Source: Bacillota bacterium (GTDB lineage Bacteria; Bacillota; Clostridia; Lachnospirales; Cellulosilyticaceae). Taken from it: 64,000 bases of DNA. Shown piece after piece: positions 50,740-59,742 of this stretch; position 1 is the stretch's first letter; the number at the start of each line of letters is the position of its first letter. Under the pieces are notes generated by a model. That model saw only the letters and a program-made list of their open reading frames with translations. It did not search any database and was not told where the DNA came from. The position numbers were made by a program, and so were the translations under genes. The stretch covers positions 23,073 to 87,072 of the forward strand of contig JAEZJJ010000079.1 of the NCBI GenBank assembly GCA_023436395.1. Reading direction: 5' to 3'.

Positions 50740-51726
50740 TTAACCTAATAAAATATTATCAATGATTTGAAGTTCTTCAGCTGTAAAGTCTAAACACTTA
50801 ATAGCTTCTATATTTTCTTTAATTTGTGAAAGTTTACTTGCACCTATAATAACTGAAGTCATATGACCTCTAAGTGACCAGGCTAGTGCCATTTGGGATA
50901 AAGTTTGCCCTCTTTTTAACGCTACTTCATTAAGCGCTCTTGTTTTATGTAATAATTCTTCTGTAATACCATTCTTATTTAAGAAAGGACTTGTACTTGC
51001 TACTCTTGAATCAGTTGGAATTCCCTCAAAGTACTTATCTGTTAAGCGCCCTTGAGCTAGAGGTGAAAAGGCAATCGCACCTACCTTTTCTTCTTCAAGT
51101 ACATCAATTACTGATTGATTGTAGGGCTCTAGCATATTGTAATACATTTGATGAATCAGGCATCTTACTCCAGCTTGTCTCATTAATTGAATCATCGTTT
51201 TTGAATCTTCTGCATTATAGTTTGAAATCCCCACATAGAGAGCTTTTCCTTGATCCACAACTGCCTTTAATGCCTCTACAGTTTCTTCCATAGGGGTCTC
51301 CGCGTCTCTTCTATGATGATAAAAAATATCTACATACTCTAAATTCATTCTTTGAAGACTTTGGTCTAAGGAAGAAATTAAATATTTCTTAGAACCCCCA
51401 TCCCCATAAGGTCCTTCCCACATGTAATAACCAGCCTTTGTAGATATCACAAGTTCATCTCGATAAGGTTTTAAGTCGCTTTTCATAATCTGACCAAAAT
51501 TACTTTCTGCTGATCCTGCACTCGGACCATAATTATTAGCAAGGTCAAAGTGGGTAATTCCCATATCAAATGCTCCAAAAAGCATTTCCTTTATTCTGGA
51601 TAAACTATTTTCATCACCAAAATTATGCCATAACCCTAAAGTAATAGTTGGAAGTAATAATCCACTACTCCCACAACGGTTATATTTCATTTCCTTATAT
51701 CTGTTTTTAGATGCTCTGTAAGTCAT
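50740..51726 (-). CDS. Aldo/keto reductase (YghZ/L-glyceraldehyde-3-phosphate reductase type)
   Basis: 328 aa. An N-terminal beta strand and LGLWHNFGDE are followed by the catalytic Asp in HFDLANNYGPSAG, the Lys in VISTKAGYYMW and the His/Arg in IFYHHRRD. The C-terminal IIGASKLSQIKENIEA binds NADPH. The size and GSAESNFGQIMKSDL insert match the YghZ subfamily. The start has GAAGGAGGCAATTT. It is monocistronic. Confidence 0.93.
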   Translation of the reverse strand: MTYRASKNRYKEMKYNRCGSSGLLLPTITLGLWHNFGDENSLSRIKEMLFGAFDMGITHFDLANNYGPSAGSAESNFGQIMKSDLKPYRDELVISTKAGYYMWEGPYGDGGSKKYLISSLDQSLQRMNLEYVDIFYHHRRDAETPMEETVEALKAVVDQGKALYVGISNYNAEDSKTMIQLMRQAGVRCLIHQMYYNMLEPYNQSVIDVLEEEKVGAIAFSPLAQGRLTDKYFEGIPTDSRVASTSPFLNKNGITEELLHKTRALNEVALKRGQTLSQMALAWSLRGHMTSVIIGASKLSQIKENIEAIKCLDFTAEELQIIDNILLG

Positions 51727-51902
51727 AAATTGCCTCCTTCATTTGTAATCTTATTTTGTAACTTTATCATACCATATTTTTGATCCTTTTCATCTACTAT
51801 CTCTCCTATTCACAATAGTATCTTCTATAAAGTAAAAGAATTCACCTGTTTATTCTTTTCCACCCATACCTCTCTGTTTTTTCTTATCTTACCCTAAATT
51901 AT

Positions 51903-51982
51903 ATGGATAAAGGCTACCACTTAGAATTTCTATTCCTATAGCATAAGCATAGGTCATCAATTAACAAGTGGTAGCCTTTATT
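51903..51982 (-). terminator. Terminator of aspS
   Basis: A 16-bp perfect stem ATAAAGGCTACCACTT/AAGTGGTAGCCTTTAT (51907-51922 with 51966-51981), whose 43-base loop holds a second small hairpin, lies 10 bases downstream of the aspS stop. Confidence 0.88.
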
Positions 51983-51990
51983 TTACTCTT

Positions 51991-53793
51991 CTATTCTTCT
52001 ATTACTTCTTCTTTAGCCACTTGTATAGCAAGGGCTAATTCATCTAATTGTTTTTGATCTACGACATCTGGTGCATTTGTCATTAAACAACTTGCATCTT
52101 TTACTTTAGGGAATGCAATAACGTCTCTGATGCTATCTGCTTTGCACATAAGCATGATCATACGGTCAAGACCAAATGCAAGTCCGCCATGTGGTGGTAC
52201 CCCATATTTGAAGGCATTTAATAAGAATCCAAAACGGTCTTCTGCTTGTTCATCTGTGAATCCAAGCAGGTTAAACATTCTCTTTTGAACATCATTTTGG
52301 TAAATACGGATACTACCGCCACCAAGTTCACAACCATTAAGGGCAAGGTCATAAGCTTTTGCTCTTACTGCTCCTGGGTTAGTTTCCATAAGGGCTAAGT
52401 CTTCATCCATTGGCATAGTGAATGGGTGGTGCATTGCTACGTATCTTCCTGCTTCTTCATCATACTCAAGAAGTGGGAATTCTGTAATCCATACAAATCT
52501 AAATTCATCTTCATTGATAAGGTTAAGTCTTCTAGCAACTTCAAGACGAAGTGCACCAAGTGTTGCAAATACAACAGATGGTTTATCAGCTACGATCATA
52601 ATTAAATCGTCTTTGCCTGCCCCCATTTTTTCTTTGATGGCTGTAAGTGTCTCTTCGCTTAAGAATTTAGCAAATGAAGATTTTTCTTCTCCATCTGTTT
52701 TAATTTGATGCCAAGCTACACCTTTTGCCCCAAAGTCTTGTCCATATTTCACAAGGCCATCAATTTGTTTACGTCCTAAATCTCCCATACCTTTTGCATT
52801 AATGGCTCTTACTGTTCCACCATTTGCAATGGCATTTTCAAACACGGCAAAGCCACAACCTGCTACAATTTCTGTAAGGTCATGTAACTCTACCCCAAAG
52901 CGAAGGTCTGGTTTATCACTACCAAAGCGGTCCATAGCTTCTTTATAAGTCATTCTTTGGATTGGAAGTTGTACATCTACATCCATTGTTTCTTTAAATA
53001 CTTGTGCAATAAGTCTTTCATTCACACCAATAACATCATCTACATCTACAAAAGAAAGTTCCATATCAATTTGTGTAAACTCTGGTTGACGGTCTGCACG
53101 AAGGTCTTCATCACGGAAGCATTTTGCAATTTGGAAATATCTATCATAACCTGATACCATCAGTAATTGTTTAAATAACTGTGGCGATTGTGGTAAGGCA
53201 TAGAAGTTACCTGGGTGTACACGAGAAGGTACTAAGTAATCACGTGCCCCTTCTGGTGTTGATTTTTGCATAATAGGTGTTTCAATTTCAAGGAAGCCTT
53301 CTGCTTCAAGGAAACGTCTTACACTTTGTGTTACTTTACTACGAAGAATCAAATTACTTTGCATATCTGGTCTTCTAAGGTCAAGATAACGATATTTTAA
53401 ACGCAGTTCTTCTTTTGTATCAATGTTTTCTAAGATTTCAAATGGTGTTGTTTCTGCTTCTGAAAGAATACGAAGCTCCTTCACATCAATTTCGATATCT
53501 CCTGTTTTCATCGATTTATTACTATCCGCACCACGAGATACAACAGTTCCTCTAGCTGCAATAACATATTCACTTCTAAGGCTTTCCGCTTTCTCAAATA
53601 CTTCTTTATCTGTATGTTCACCAAAAGATAATTGAAGTAAGCCTGAGCGATCACGAAGTGTGATAAATAAAATTTGTCCTAAATTTCTTCTTCTTTGTAC
53701 CCATCCCATTACCACAACTTCTTGACCTACATTTGCAGCACTAAGTTCTGTACAACGATGGGTTCTTTTTAAACCTTGCATTGATTCTGACAT
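51991..53793 (-). CDS. aspS: Aspartyl-tRNA synthetase
   Basis: 600 aa, bacterial-type AspRS with an N-terminal OB-fold anticodon domain (~1-120, GWVQRRRNLGQILFITLRD) and a catalytic domain carrying motif 2 FRDEDLRADRQPEFTQID and motif 3 GLAFGLDRMIM, plus the bacterial insertion GAD domain (~280-420). It charges tRNAAsp with Asp. It is cotranscribed with hisS upstream (24 bases apart), under the T-box at 55.2-55.4 kb. Confidence 0.97.
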   Translation of the reverse strand: MSESMQGLKRTHRCTELSAANVGQEVVVMGWVQRRRNLGQILFITLRDRSGLLQLSFGEHTDKEVFEKAESLRSEYVIAARGTVVSRGADSNKSMKTGDIEIDVKELRILSEAETTPFEILENIDTKEELRLKYRYLDLRRPDMQSNLILRSKVTQSVRRFLEAEGFLEIETPIMQKSTPEGARDYLVPSRVHPGNFYALPQSPQLFKQLLMVSGYDRYFQIAKCFRDEDLRADRQPEFTQIDMELSFVDVDDVIGVNERLIAQVFKETMDVDVQLPIQRMTYKEAMDRFGSDKPDLRFGVELHDLTEIVAGCGFAVFENAIANGGTVRAINAKGMGDLGRKQIDGLVKYGQDFGAKGVAWHQIKTDGEEKSSFAKFLSEETLTAIKEKMGAGKDDLIMIVADKPSVVFATLGALRLEVARRLNLINEDEFRFVWITEFPLLEYDEEAGRYVAMHHPFTMPMDEDLALMETNPGAVRAKAYDLALNGCELGGGSIRIYQNDVQKRMFNLLGFTDEQAEDRFGFLLNAFKYGVPPHGGLAFGLDRMIMLMCKADSIRDVIAFPKVKDASCLMTNAPDVVDQKQLDELALAIQVAKEEVIEE

Positions 53794-53817
53794 TTTGTTC
53801 CTCCTATAGATATGAAA

Positions 53818-55089
53818 TTAGTTATCAACCTGAATAATGTTTTTAAATACCTCTACGAATTGGTTCATTGGCACTGTTACAGTGTCTCCTGACTCCATTT
53901 CTTTAAGCTCAATTTCACCATTCTCTAATTCACTTTCACCAATAATGGCTGAATAGCGTGCATTAATTTTATTAGCATATTTCATTTGTGCTTTAATACT
54001 TCTTTGTAAATGATCGCTTTCAGCACTAATACCTTGCTGACGAAGAGCATTGACTAATTTAAAGGCTTCCATCATCGCTTCATCCCCACGATAACCAATG
54101 AAAAGGTCACGGGTAGCTGGCGCTAATGGTGCATTATTTTCTGCATCTCTTACAATGATCAGACGTTCCATACCAGCACCAAACCCTACAGCTGGTACAT
54201 GTTTGCCACCAATTTCATCTACAAGGCGATCATAACGCCCACCACCACACACTGTACCTTGGGCACCAATATCATTAGAGATAAACTCAAAAACAGTCTT
54301 TGTATAATAATCAAGTCCTCTTACAATGCCTGGGTCCACAACAAATGGAATCTCCATGGCAGTCAGTAAAGTTTGAAGTGTTTCAAAGTGCATCTTGCAT
54401 TCTTCACCTAATGTATCTAATACTGTTGGCGCATCACCTAAATGTTTTTGGCAATCAGGATTTTTACAGTCTAGTACACGCAGTGGATTCTTATCCATTC
54501 TTTCTTGACAAAGTGGACAGAGGTGCTCTTTCTTTGTATTTAAGAAAGCTTTTAAAGTTTCATTATATTTCTTTCTACATTCAGGTCCACCAAGTGAGTT
54601 AATATGAAGCTCAACTTTTTTTATTCCTAAACGTTTAAGTAAAGTATGTCCAATTGCAATAACCTCTGCATCTGCTGTTGGGGAATCTGTCCCAAACATC
54701 TCTACACCAAATTGGTGGAACTGTCTTTGACGACCTGCTTGTGGTCTTTCATAGCGAAAAGTTGGAGAAATATAATAAAGTTTTGTAGGTTGTGTATCGG
54801 CAAACATACTATGCTCTAGGAATGCACGTACAACAGCTGCTGTACTTTCTGGTTTAAGAGTAATGCGGTTTTCTCCTTTATCTACAAAGGAATACATCTC
54901 CTTATTTACAATATCTGTTGTCTCACCTACACCTCTTGCAAATAAATCTGTAAACTCAAACATTGGTGTTCTAATTTGATTAAATCCAAAATCATCACAT
55001 AAATTTCTAATGATTTCTTCTGCATCTAACCACTTTCTCATTTCTTCTCCGTAAATATCTTTTGTTCCTTTAAGGGCACGAAGTTCCAT
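53818..55089 (-). CDS. hisS: Histidyl-tRNA synthetase
   Basis: 423 aa, standard length. The class II motif 2 is ERPQAGRQRQFHQFG, the histidine-binding loops are GLDYYTKTVFEF and GGGRYDRLVDE, and the C-terminal anticodon domain is DLFIGYRGDEAMM. It includes an insertion with Cys (CPLCQERMDKNPLRVLDCKNPDC), consistent with a zinc-ribbon-like insert of clostridial HisRS. The start has AAAGGAG upstream. It is the first gene of the T-box-controlled hisS-aspS unit. Confidence 0.97.
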   Translation of the reverse strand: MELRALKGTKDIYGEEMRKWLDAEEIIRNLCDDFGFNQIRTPMFEFTDLFARGVGETTDIVNKEMYSFVDKGENRITLKPESTAAVVRAFLEHSMFADTQPTKLYYISPTFRYERPQAGRQRQFHQFGVEMFGTDSPTADAEVIAIGHTLLKRLGIKKVELHINSLGGPECRKKYNETLKAFLNTKKEHLCPLCQERMDKNPLRVLDCKNPDCQKHLGDAPTVLDTLGEECKMHFETLQTLLTAMEIPFVVDPGIVRGLDYYTKTVFEFISNDIGAQGTVCGGGRYDRLVDEIGGKHVPAVGFGAGMERLIIVRDAENNAPLAPATRDLFIGYRGDEAMMEAFKLVNALRQQGISAESDHLQRSIKAQMKYANKINARYSAIIGESELENGEIELKEMESGDTVTVPMNQFVEVFKNIIQVDN

Positions 55090-55202
55090 AAATGACTCCT
55101 TTCTTCTTTCACGTCTTTTATATGCATCTTATAGTATTTACATACAGGGCTGCTTTTTACACTTTATTACTACTTAAGAGAATTTTCTTCCTTTTTAAGC
55201 AA

Positions 55203-55428
55203 TAAAAAACGTCCCTGACATAACTGTCAGGGACGATATTACCGTGTTGCCACCCTGTTTCAAAGGTTTTAGCCTTTGCTCTTCATTAGCCGTTAACGGG
55301 GCTTAAGCGTTACTCCCTACTACTACTTCAAGAGTCCTCTCCGAGATGTCTTCTAATCTCATGTAAGCTTTCAGCTATTCACTTACTCTCTGGAATTAAG
55401 ATTATACTTCTTCTCATCATAGATGTAT
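55203..55428 (-). promoter_or_regulatory. T-box riboswitch of the hisS-aspS operon
   Basis: On the minus strand the T-box sequence AGGGTGGCAACACGG (55242-55256) precedes an intrinsic terminator stem CGTCCCTGACA/TGTCAGGGACG (55209-55231) with a T-run. Upstream are a stem I and a loop AAGACAT with specifier GAC (Asp, 55348-55350), overlapping CAT (His, 55346-55348). Uncharged tRNA binding prevents termination and induces the synthetases. A TATAAT for the leader is at 55428-55433. The rest of 55090-55482 is this leader. Confidence 0.92.
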
Positions 55429-55433
55429 TATAT
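55428..55433 (-). promoter_or_regulatory. -10 element of the T-box transcript
   Basis: TATAAT on the minus strand, about 8 bases upstream of the 5' end of the T-box stem I. A clean -35 is not seen; the best TTGATA is at a shortened spacing. Confidence 0.45.
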
Positions 55434-55482
55434 TAACATATATTTTATCAAACTTTAGCTCTAAGTCAAGCCTAAACCTTAC

Positions 55483-56394
55483 TTATTTAAATACTAAGCT
55501 ATCTACAGCATCTACTAATTCATGAATAGATGGTTTACTAATTTGTGCATCTGCCCCTACTGCTTCTCCCTTATGATAAAGCTCATCAGAAATAAGAGAA
55601 GAGAAAATAATAACTGGCAAACCGCATAATATATTATCTTCCTTAATTCTACGTGTTACTGTATGCCCATCTAAAATTGGCATTTCAATATCCGTAATTA
55701 AAAGATCAATATGTTTTTTAAAGTCTGCACCATATTCTTGTTTCAGCTTATCTAAAGCATCTAAAACTTCTTTTCCATTATCATACGTTGAAATATCAGT
55801 ATAGCCTGCTGCCTCTAAAACGGCCTGTAATAAGGTTCTAATCGTCTTAGAATCATCTACCATATAGATTTTTTTAGCAGATCGTTCTGCTTTTTTAACG
55901 ATTTCCTTTTGTCCTCTTATGTATGGATTTTCTTCTTTTGTTATGTCTGTAATAATTTTTTCAAAATCTAGCATTAATAAAATGCCTGTTTCTGTTAGAA
56001 TATTTCCCACAGATAATGTACCTTTTAATAGCTGATCGGGTTTTGAAATATCAGACCATTTTACACGACGAATACCTTCAATGCTATCTACTGCAAACAT
56101 GACTTGTTTTCTATTAAATTCACAAACGAGGGCCATCTTTTTATCCGTAATTTCAGTTGGCTTCTTATCTAAGATATAGCCTAAGTCAATAACTGTCATT
56201 ACCTTGTCTCTTACATTTGTAATCCCTAAAATATTTTGACTACTATCAGTTGAAGGTCTTACTTCATTTAATTGAATAATTTCTCTTGCTTTAAGTACAT
56301 TAATGCAATAAGGATTGTCATTTACTGAAAATACAATAACTTCTAATTCCCCTGTTCCTACATCTAATAAAACTGATTCTTTCATAGGCTTCAC
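55483..56394 (-). CDS. cheV: CheV chemotaxis coupling protein
   Basis: 303 aa. Residues ~1-160 are a CheW-type domain (YCINVLKAREIIQL, NVRDKVMTVIDLGYIL). Residues ~170-303 are a receiver domain with acidic MVDDS, the phospho-acceptor Asp in LLITDIEMPILDG, the conserved FSSLIS switch and the Lys in ISKPS. CheV couples chemoreceptors to CheA and helps adaptation. No other chemotaxis gene lies nearby in the window. It has its own sigma-A promoter and a palindrome over the start site. Confidence 0.94.
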   Translation of the reverse strand: MKPMKESVLLDVGTGELEVIVFSVNDNPYCINVLKAREIIQLNEVRPSTDSSQNILGITNVRDKVMTVIDLGYILDKKPTEITDKKMALVCEFNRKQVMFAVDSIEGIRRVKWSDISKPDQLLKGTLSVGNILTETGILLMLDFEKIITDITKEENPYIRGQKEIVKKAERSAKKIYMVDDSKTIRTLLQAVLEAAGYTDISTYDNGKEVLDALDKLKQEYGADFKKHIDLLITDIEMPILDGHTVTRRIKEDNILCGLPVIIFSSLISDELYHKGEAVGADAQISKPSIHELVDAVDSLVFK

Positions 56395-56440
56395 TTCCTC
56401 ATTTTTTTAGTCTAATATACCTTCATTATTTTTCTATCAT

Positions 56441-56491
56441 TAATTTATTGTTTATACAATAAATTATACTGTAATTAGTATTTTATTTCAA
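56441..56491 (-). promoter_or_regulatory. cheV promoter with palindrome at the start site
   Basis: TTGAAA (56486-56491) and TATAAT (56463-56468) are separated by 17 bp on the minus strand. A perfect 10-bp inverted repeat TAATTTATTG/CAATAAATTA (56441-56450 with 56457-56466, loop of six) overlaps the -10 and covers the predicted start site. It is either an operator or an mRNA 5' hairpin. Confidence 0.6.
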
Positions 56492-56544
56492 TTAAACTTA
56501 TACAATTATCAACAAATTATTATTGATAATCAAAATAATAATAA

Positions 56545-56581
56545 AAGTACACTAACTAGAATATACAATGTTAGTGTACTT
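56545..56581 (-). terminator. Terminator of deoC
   Basis: The perfect 12-bp stem AAGTACACTAAC/GTTAGTGTACTT is followed by a T-run on the minus strand, 16 bases after the deoC stop. Confidence 0.88.
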
Positions 56582-56596
56582 ACTACTCTTTGTTAA

Positions 56597-57277
56597 TTAG
56601 TAAGAGCCATTGTCTACTGTTTTTTGCCCTGTCACAATAGCGATACTTTTGCTCACGCCTAATCTTGTAGCCCCAGCCCCAATCATAGCTTCAGCTATTT
56701 CTAGGTTACTAATACCACCTGAAGCCTTTACTTCTATTTTATCTCCTGCTGCTTGTTTCATTAACTTGACATCCTCTAAAGTGGCTCCACCTGTACCAAA
56801 GCCTGTTGAAGTTTTAACAAAATCAGCACCTGCTGCAACAACTAATTCTGTTGCTTTTACAATTTCTTCTTTTGATAAATAACACGTTTCAATAATTACT
56901 TTCACAATTGTTTTTGGGTCTGCTTCCTTTGCTGCCTTTACAACCTCTTCAATATCAAATTGAACATAGTCATATTTTTCATCTTTAAGTGCACCAATAT
57001 TGATTACTGTATCAATGTCACTTGCTCCATTCATAACAGCTTCTTTTGCTTGAAACGCTTTAGTAGCTGCTGTTTCATTTCCAAGTGGGAAGCCTACAAC
57101 TGTAGTAATCCCTACTTCAGTTGTTTTTAATAAATCTGCTGCCATTGGTACATAACATGTAGGTACACATACTGTTTTAAATCCATAAGAAATTGCTTCC
57201 TCACAAATAGCTTTAATTTCGGCTTCTGTAGCCGTTGCTCTTAAAAGCGTGTGATCGATTGTTTGTGAAATGTTCAT
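56597..57277 (-). CDS. deoC: Deoxyribose-phosphate aldolase
   Basis: 226 aa, standard class I aldolase length. The TIM-barrel landmarks are IDHTLLRATATEAEI, the Asp in DIDTVINIGALKD, the Schiff-base Lys in FVKTSTGFG and the Lys in EVKASGGI. It cleaves deoxyribose-5-phosphate to glyceraldehyde-3-phosphate and acetaldehyde in nucleoside catabolism. It is monocistronic. It is not adjacent to the ppnP gene at 30.6 kb, but both act on nucleosides. Confidence 0.97.
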   Translation of the reverse strand: MNISQTIDHTLLRATATEAEIKAICEEAISYGFKTVCVPTCYVPMAADLLKTTEVGITTVVGFPLGNETAATKAFQAKEAVMNGASDIDTVINIGALKDEKYDYVQFDIEEVVKAAKEADPKTIVKVIIETCYLSKEEIVKATELVVAAGADFVKTSTGFGTGGATLEDVKLMKQAAGDKIEVKASGGISNLEIAEAMIGAGATRLGVSKSIAIVTGQKTVDNGSY

Positions 57278-57492
57278 TGTCTAATCCTTCTTTCTATAAG
57301 TAAAACCTTAAAGTTATCTTATCATATTTTCTTTTGCTCTGACAACTATTCCTCCTAAAGATAATATTTACTTCTCCCCTTATTTTATAAGTGTATTTCA
57401 TCTAAAATTTATCTTTTATTCTGCATATAATAAGAGTCTCGTCCATATATATATGTAGTAGGACATCTTATTTTTAAAAAGGAGGGTCATTA

Positions 57493-58098
57493 ATGTCTAG
57501 TCCGAAATTTATGGTTATCAAACTCAAAGATCTTAGAATTCCAATCCTCATTTTCTTAGTTGTCATTGCTTTATTCGTCTTTTTACTAATAAAGAATAAG
57601 ACAACCCAAACCTTTGCCCCATCTGATAATTATCAAGATGGTAAATACATAGCTGGCATTGCTTTATCTGATGCCAACATGGATTTAGTAGTACAGGTTA
57701 AAAATCATGCTATTACTTCAGTTTCTTTATCTGGTTTAGATGAGTCATCTACAACACTTTATAAAGATCTTGTATCTGGCATCGATTATGTTAACACTTA
57801 TGTGACTACTACACAATCTTTGGAACTTCCTGCTAATGCTAATACTTCTCCTGCAACCAATATGCTTATGGATGCAGTAAAAGTAGCTTTATCAGATAAT
57901 GATTCCGCATCTATTACTTCTACTTATCAAAAAGTTGATTTAACACCTAATGCTTCTACTGCTAATCTTGAAACGACAGACGATATTTTTGTTGATGAAT
58001 TTGAAGATGATTCCAATTCAAGTACTATTACTGAAAATCAAACTTCTGATTCAAACGCTGAGAGCTCCACAGAAACTGATACTGTTTCAAACGAATAA
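57493..58098 (+). CDS. Membrane-anchored protein with FMN-binding-like fold and Ser/Thr/Asp tail
   Basis: 201 aa. A transmembrane helix covers ~17-33 (IPILIFLVVIALFVFLL). Residues ~50-130 have YQDGKYIAGI and a VVQVKNHAITSVSLSG pattern, resembling a degenerate FMN-binding domain without a recognisable flavin-transfer Thr. The last ~70 residues are an acidic Ser/Thr/Asn-rich low-complexity tail. The RBS is GGAGGGTC. A convergent terminator follows. Function is unknown. Confidence 0.7.
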   Translation: MSSPKFMVIKLKDLRIPILIFLVVIALFVFLLIKNKTTQTFAPSDNYQDGKYIAGIALSDANMDLVVQVKNHAITSVSLSGLDESSTTLYKDLVSGIDYVNTYVTTTQSLELPANANTSPATNMLMDAVKVALSDNDSASITSTYQKVDLTPNASTANLETTDDIFVDEFEDDSNSSTITENQTSDSNAESSTETDTVSNE

Positions 58099-58110
58099 GT
58101 GATAAGATAT

Positions 58111-58149
58111 AAAAATAAAGCAAGCCTTTTAGGACTTGCTTTATTTTTA
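58111..58149. terminator. Terminator between convergent genes at 58.1 kb
   Basis: The stem AAAAATAAAGCAAG/CTTGCTTTATTTTT (58111-58124 with 58135-58148) is flanked by A and T, so it can act in both directions. Confidence 0.9.
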
Positions 58150-58164
58150 TGTATATACTTATTA

Positions 58165-58797
58165 TCATTCTAATCTATCATTTCTTTCTTTAATAAAAGC
58201 TTTTATGACAGCTACACTACCTTCTATGCCTAATATACCACTATCTAAACATAATTTATAATTGAAACTATTACCCCATTTTTCTCCTGAATAATAATGA
58301 TAGTAATTTGCTCTGTTCTTATCTATTTTATTAAGACTTGCTTCAGCTTTATCTGATGCTAATTGATACTCCTTGATGGCTCTATTTAATCGGATGGATA
58401 AGTCAGCATGTATAAAAATATTGATAATACTTGGATCATCTCTCAAAATATAATCTGCGCATCTTCCCATAATGACACAAGACCCTTCTTTTGCTAGCTT
58501 TTTAATGACCTCTGTTTGTGCAATAAAAAGTTTATCATTAATAGGTAAATCTAATGTAGGTGCCACATGATTACCAAACATATATGCCCCTGTTACGACA
58601 GAGTATAATAAACTACTTGCTGCAGTTTCATCAACTTTGTCAAATACTTCCTTACTCATACCACTTTGCTTTGCAGCCATTTCTGTAATTTCTTTGTTAT
58701 AGAAGGGAATGCCTAAATCTTTTGCTAATTTCTCCCCAATGATTCTACCACCACTTCCATATTGTCTATCAATGGTAATAATTACTTTTCTGTTCAT
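58165..58797 (-). CDS. Cytidylate kinase-like family protein
   Basis: 210 aa. The ATG at 58797 is preferred because GGAGG lies 7 bases upstream; upstream in-frame ATGs overlap the Shine-Dalgarno. The P-loop is ITIDRQYGSGGRIIGEKLAKDLG, and an adenylate/cytidylate kinase-like lid region contains GRCADYIL and IHADLSIRLNRAI. This is the PF13189 branch (cytidylate kinase-like), whose substrate is not settled. It is monocistronic. Confidence 0.88.
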   Translation of the reverse strand: MNRKVIITIDRQYGSGGRIIGEKLAKDLGIPFYNKEITEMAAKQSGMSKEVFDKVDETAASSLLYSVVTGAYMFGNHVAPTLDLPINDKLFIAQTEVIKKLAKEGSCVIMGRCADYILRDDPSIINIFIHADLSIRLNRAIKEYQLASDKAEASLNKIDKNRANYYHYYSGEKWGNSFNYKLCLDSGILGIEGSVAVIKAFIKERNDRLE

Positions 58798-58943
58798 AGT
58801 CATTCCTCCATTCATCTACTCCATCCACTTATATTTATAAGCTTATACATTACCTTTGTATATATTTTATACTTTTATTATACAACATTCACACAAAATA
58901 ATCAATTTTACTAATTATTAACTTTTGTATTTTAAATAAGAAA

Positions 58944-58997
58944 AACTGACCCTCAATAAGTTAGGTTTATAAGTGTAACTTATTGGATCAGTTTAAT
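58944..58997 (-). terminator. Terminator of the pst-phoU operon
   Basis: A long imperfect stem AAACTGATCCAATAAGTTA pairing with TAACTTATTGAGGGTCAGTTT is followed by T-rich sequence on the minus strand, just after phoU. Confidence 0.85.
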
Positions 58998-59006
58998 CAT
59001 TTCCCT

Positions 59007-59699
59007 CTACTCTTTATTTTGTATTGCATCTATAGATGCATGAATCACATATTCTCCTGTTAAGCTGTAGTAAATCCATTCTGCTATATTTGTAATATGA
59101 TCTGCTATTCTTTCCAGATACTTAATAATCATAATATAGTGTAATCCGCTCTTAATGAATTCTTTATTACCTATCATTTCATCTCTGATTTCTCTCCAAA
59201 CTTTCCAGAACGCTTGATCAATCTTATCATCTGCTTTACAAATTTCTTTAATATCCTCTATATTTTTAGTTGCAAAGGTATTTAATGCATCTGTTAACAT
59301 CTCCTTGGCTACAACTGCCATCTTTTCAATATGTCGTTGATAGTTAACCTCTTCACTCCAAGTTTCTTTTTCAAGCTTAAGGATATATTTACAAATATCA
59401 CAGCATTGATCTGCTATTCTTTCAATGTCTGTTACAATCTTTACTACGGATATGATAAAGCGTAGATCTCTTGCAATAGGTTGTTGATGGGCAATAAGTA
59501 TGGCACATTCTTTTTCTATATCAAGTTGCATTAAATCTACCTTGTCATCACTATCAATTACTTTTTGTGCTAAGGTATGGTCTCCATGAATTAAAGATTC
59601 AAGTGTATCACTAATCATCTCTTCTGCAGCATGTCCCATTTCAATAATATGTTTGTTTAATCCTTGTAACTGCTCTTCATATACTATTCTAGATGGCAT
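59007..59699 (-). CDS. phoU: Phosphate transport regulator PhoU
   Basis: 230 aa from the ATG at 59699 with AAAGGAGAAGG upstream; a longer in-frame start inside pstB has no RBS. The two three-helix PhoU repeats are visible: LNKHIIEMGHAAEEMISDTLESL, a D-x-x-x-D segment (DKVDLMQLDIEKE), and in the second repeat EICKADDKIDQAFWKVWREIRDEM and RIADHITNIAEWIYY. PhoU restrains the Pst system and PhoR. It is the last gene of the operon. Confidence 0.95.
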   Translation of the reverse strand: MPSRIVYEEQLQGLNKHIIEMGHAAEEMISDTLESLIHGDHTLAQKVIDSDDKVDLMQLDIEKECAILIAHQQPIARDLRFIISVVKIVTDIERIADQCCDICKYILKLEKETWSEEVNYQRHIEKMAVVAKEMLTDALNTFATKNIEDIKEICKADDKIDQAFWKVWREIRDEMIGNKEFIKSGLHYIMIIKYLERIADHITNIAEWIYYSLTGEYVIHASIDAIQNKE

Positions 59700-59742
59700 T
59701 TTTCCTTCTCCTTTATCGATGCTCTCTGTTTTTATTAGCGGC

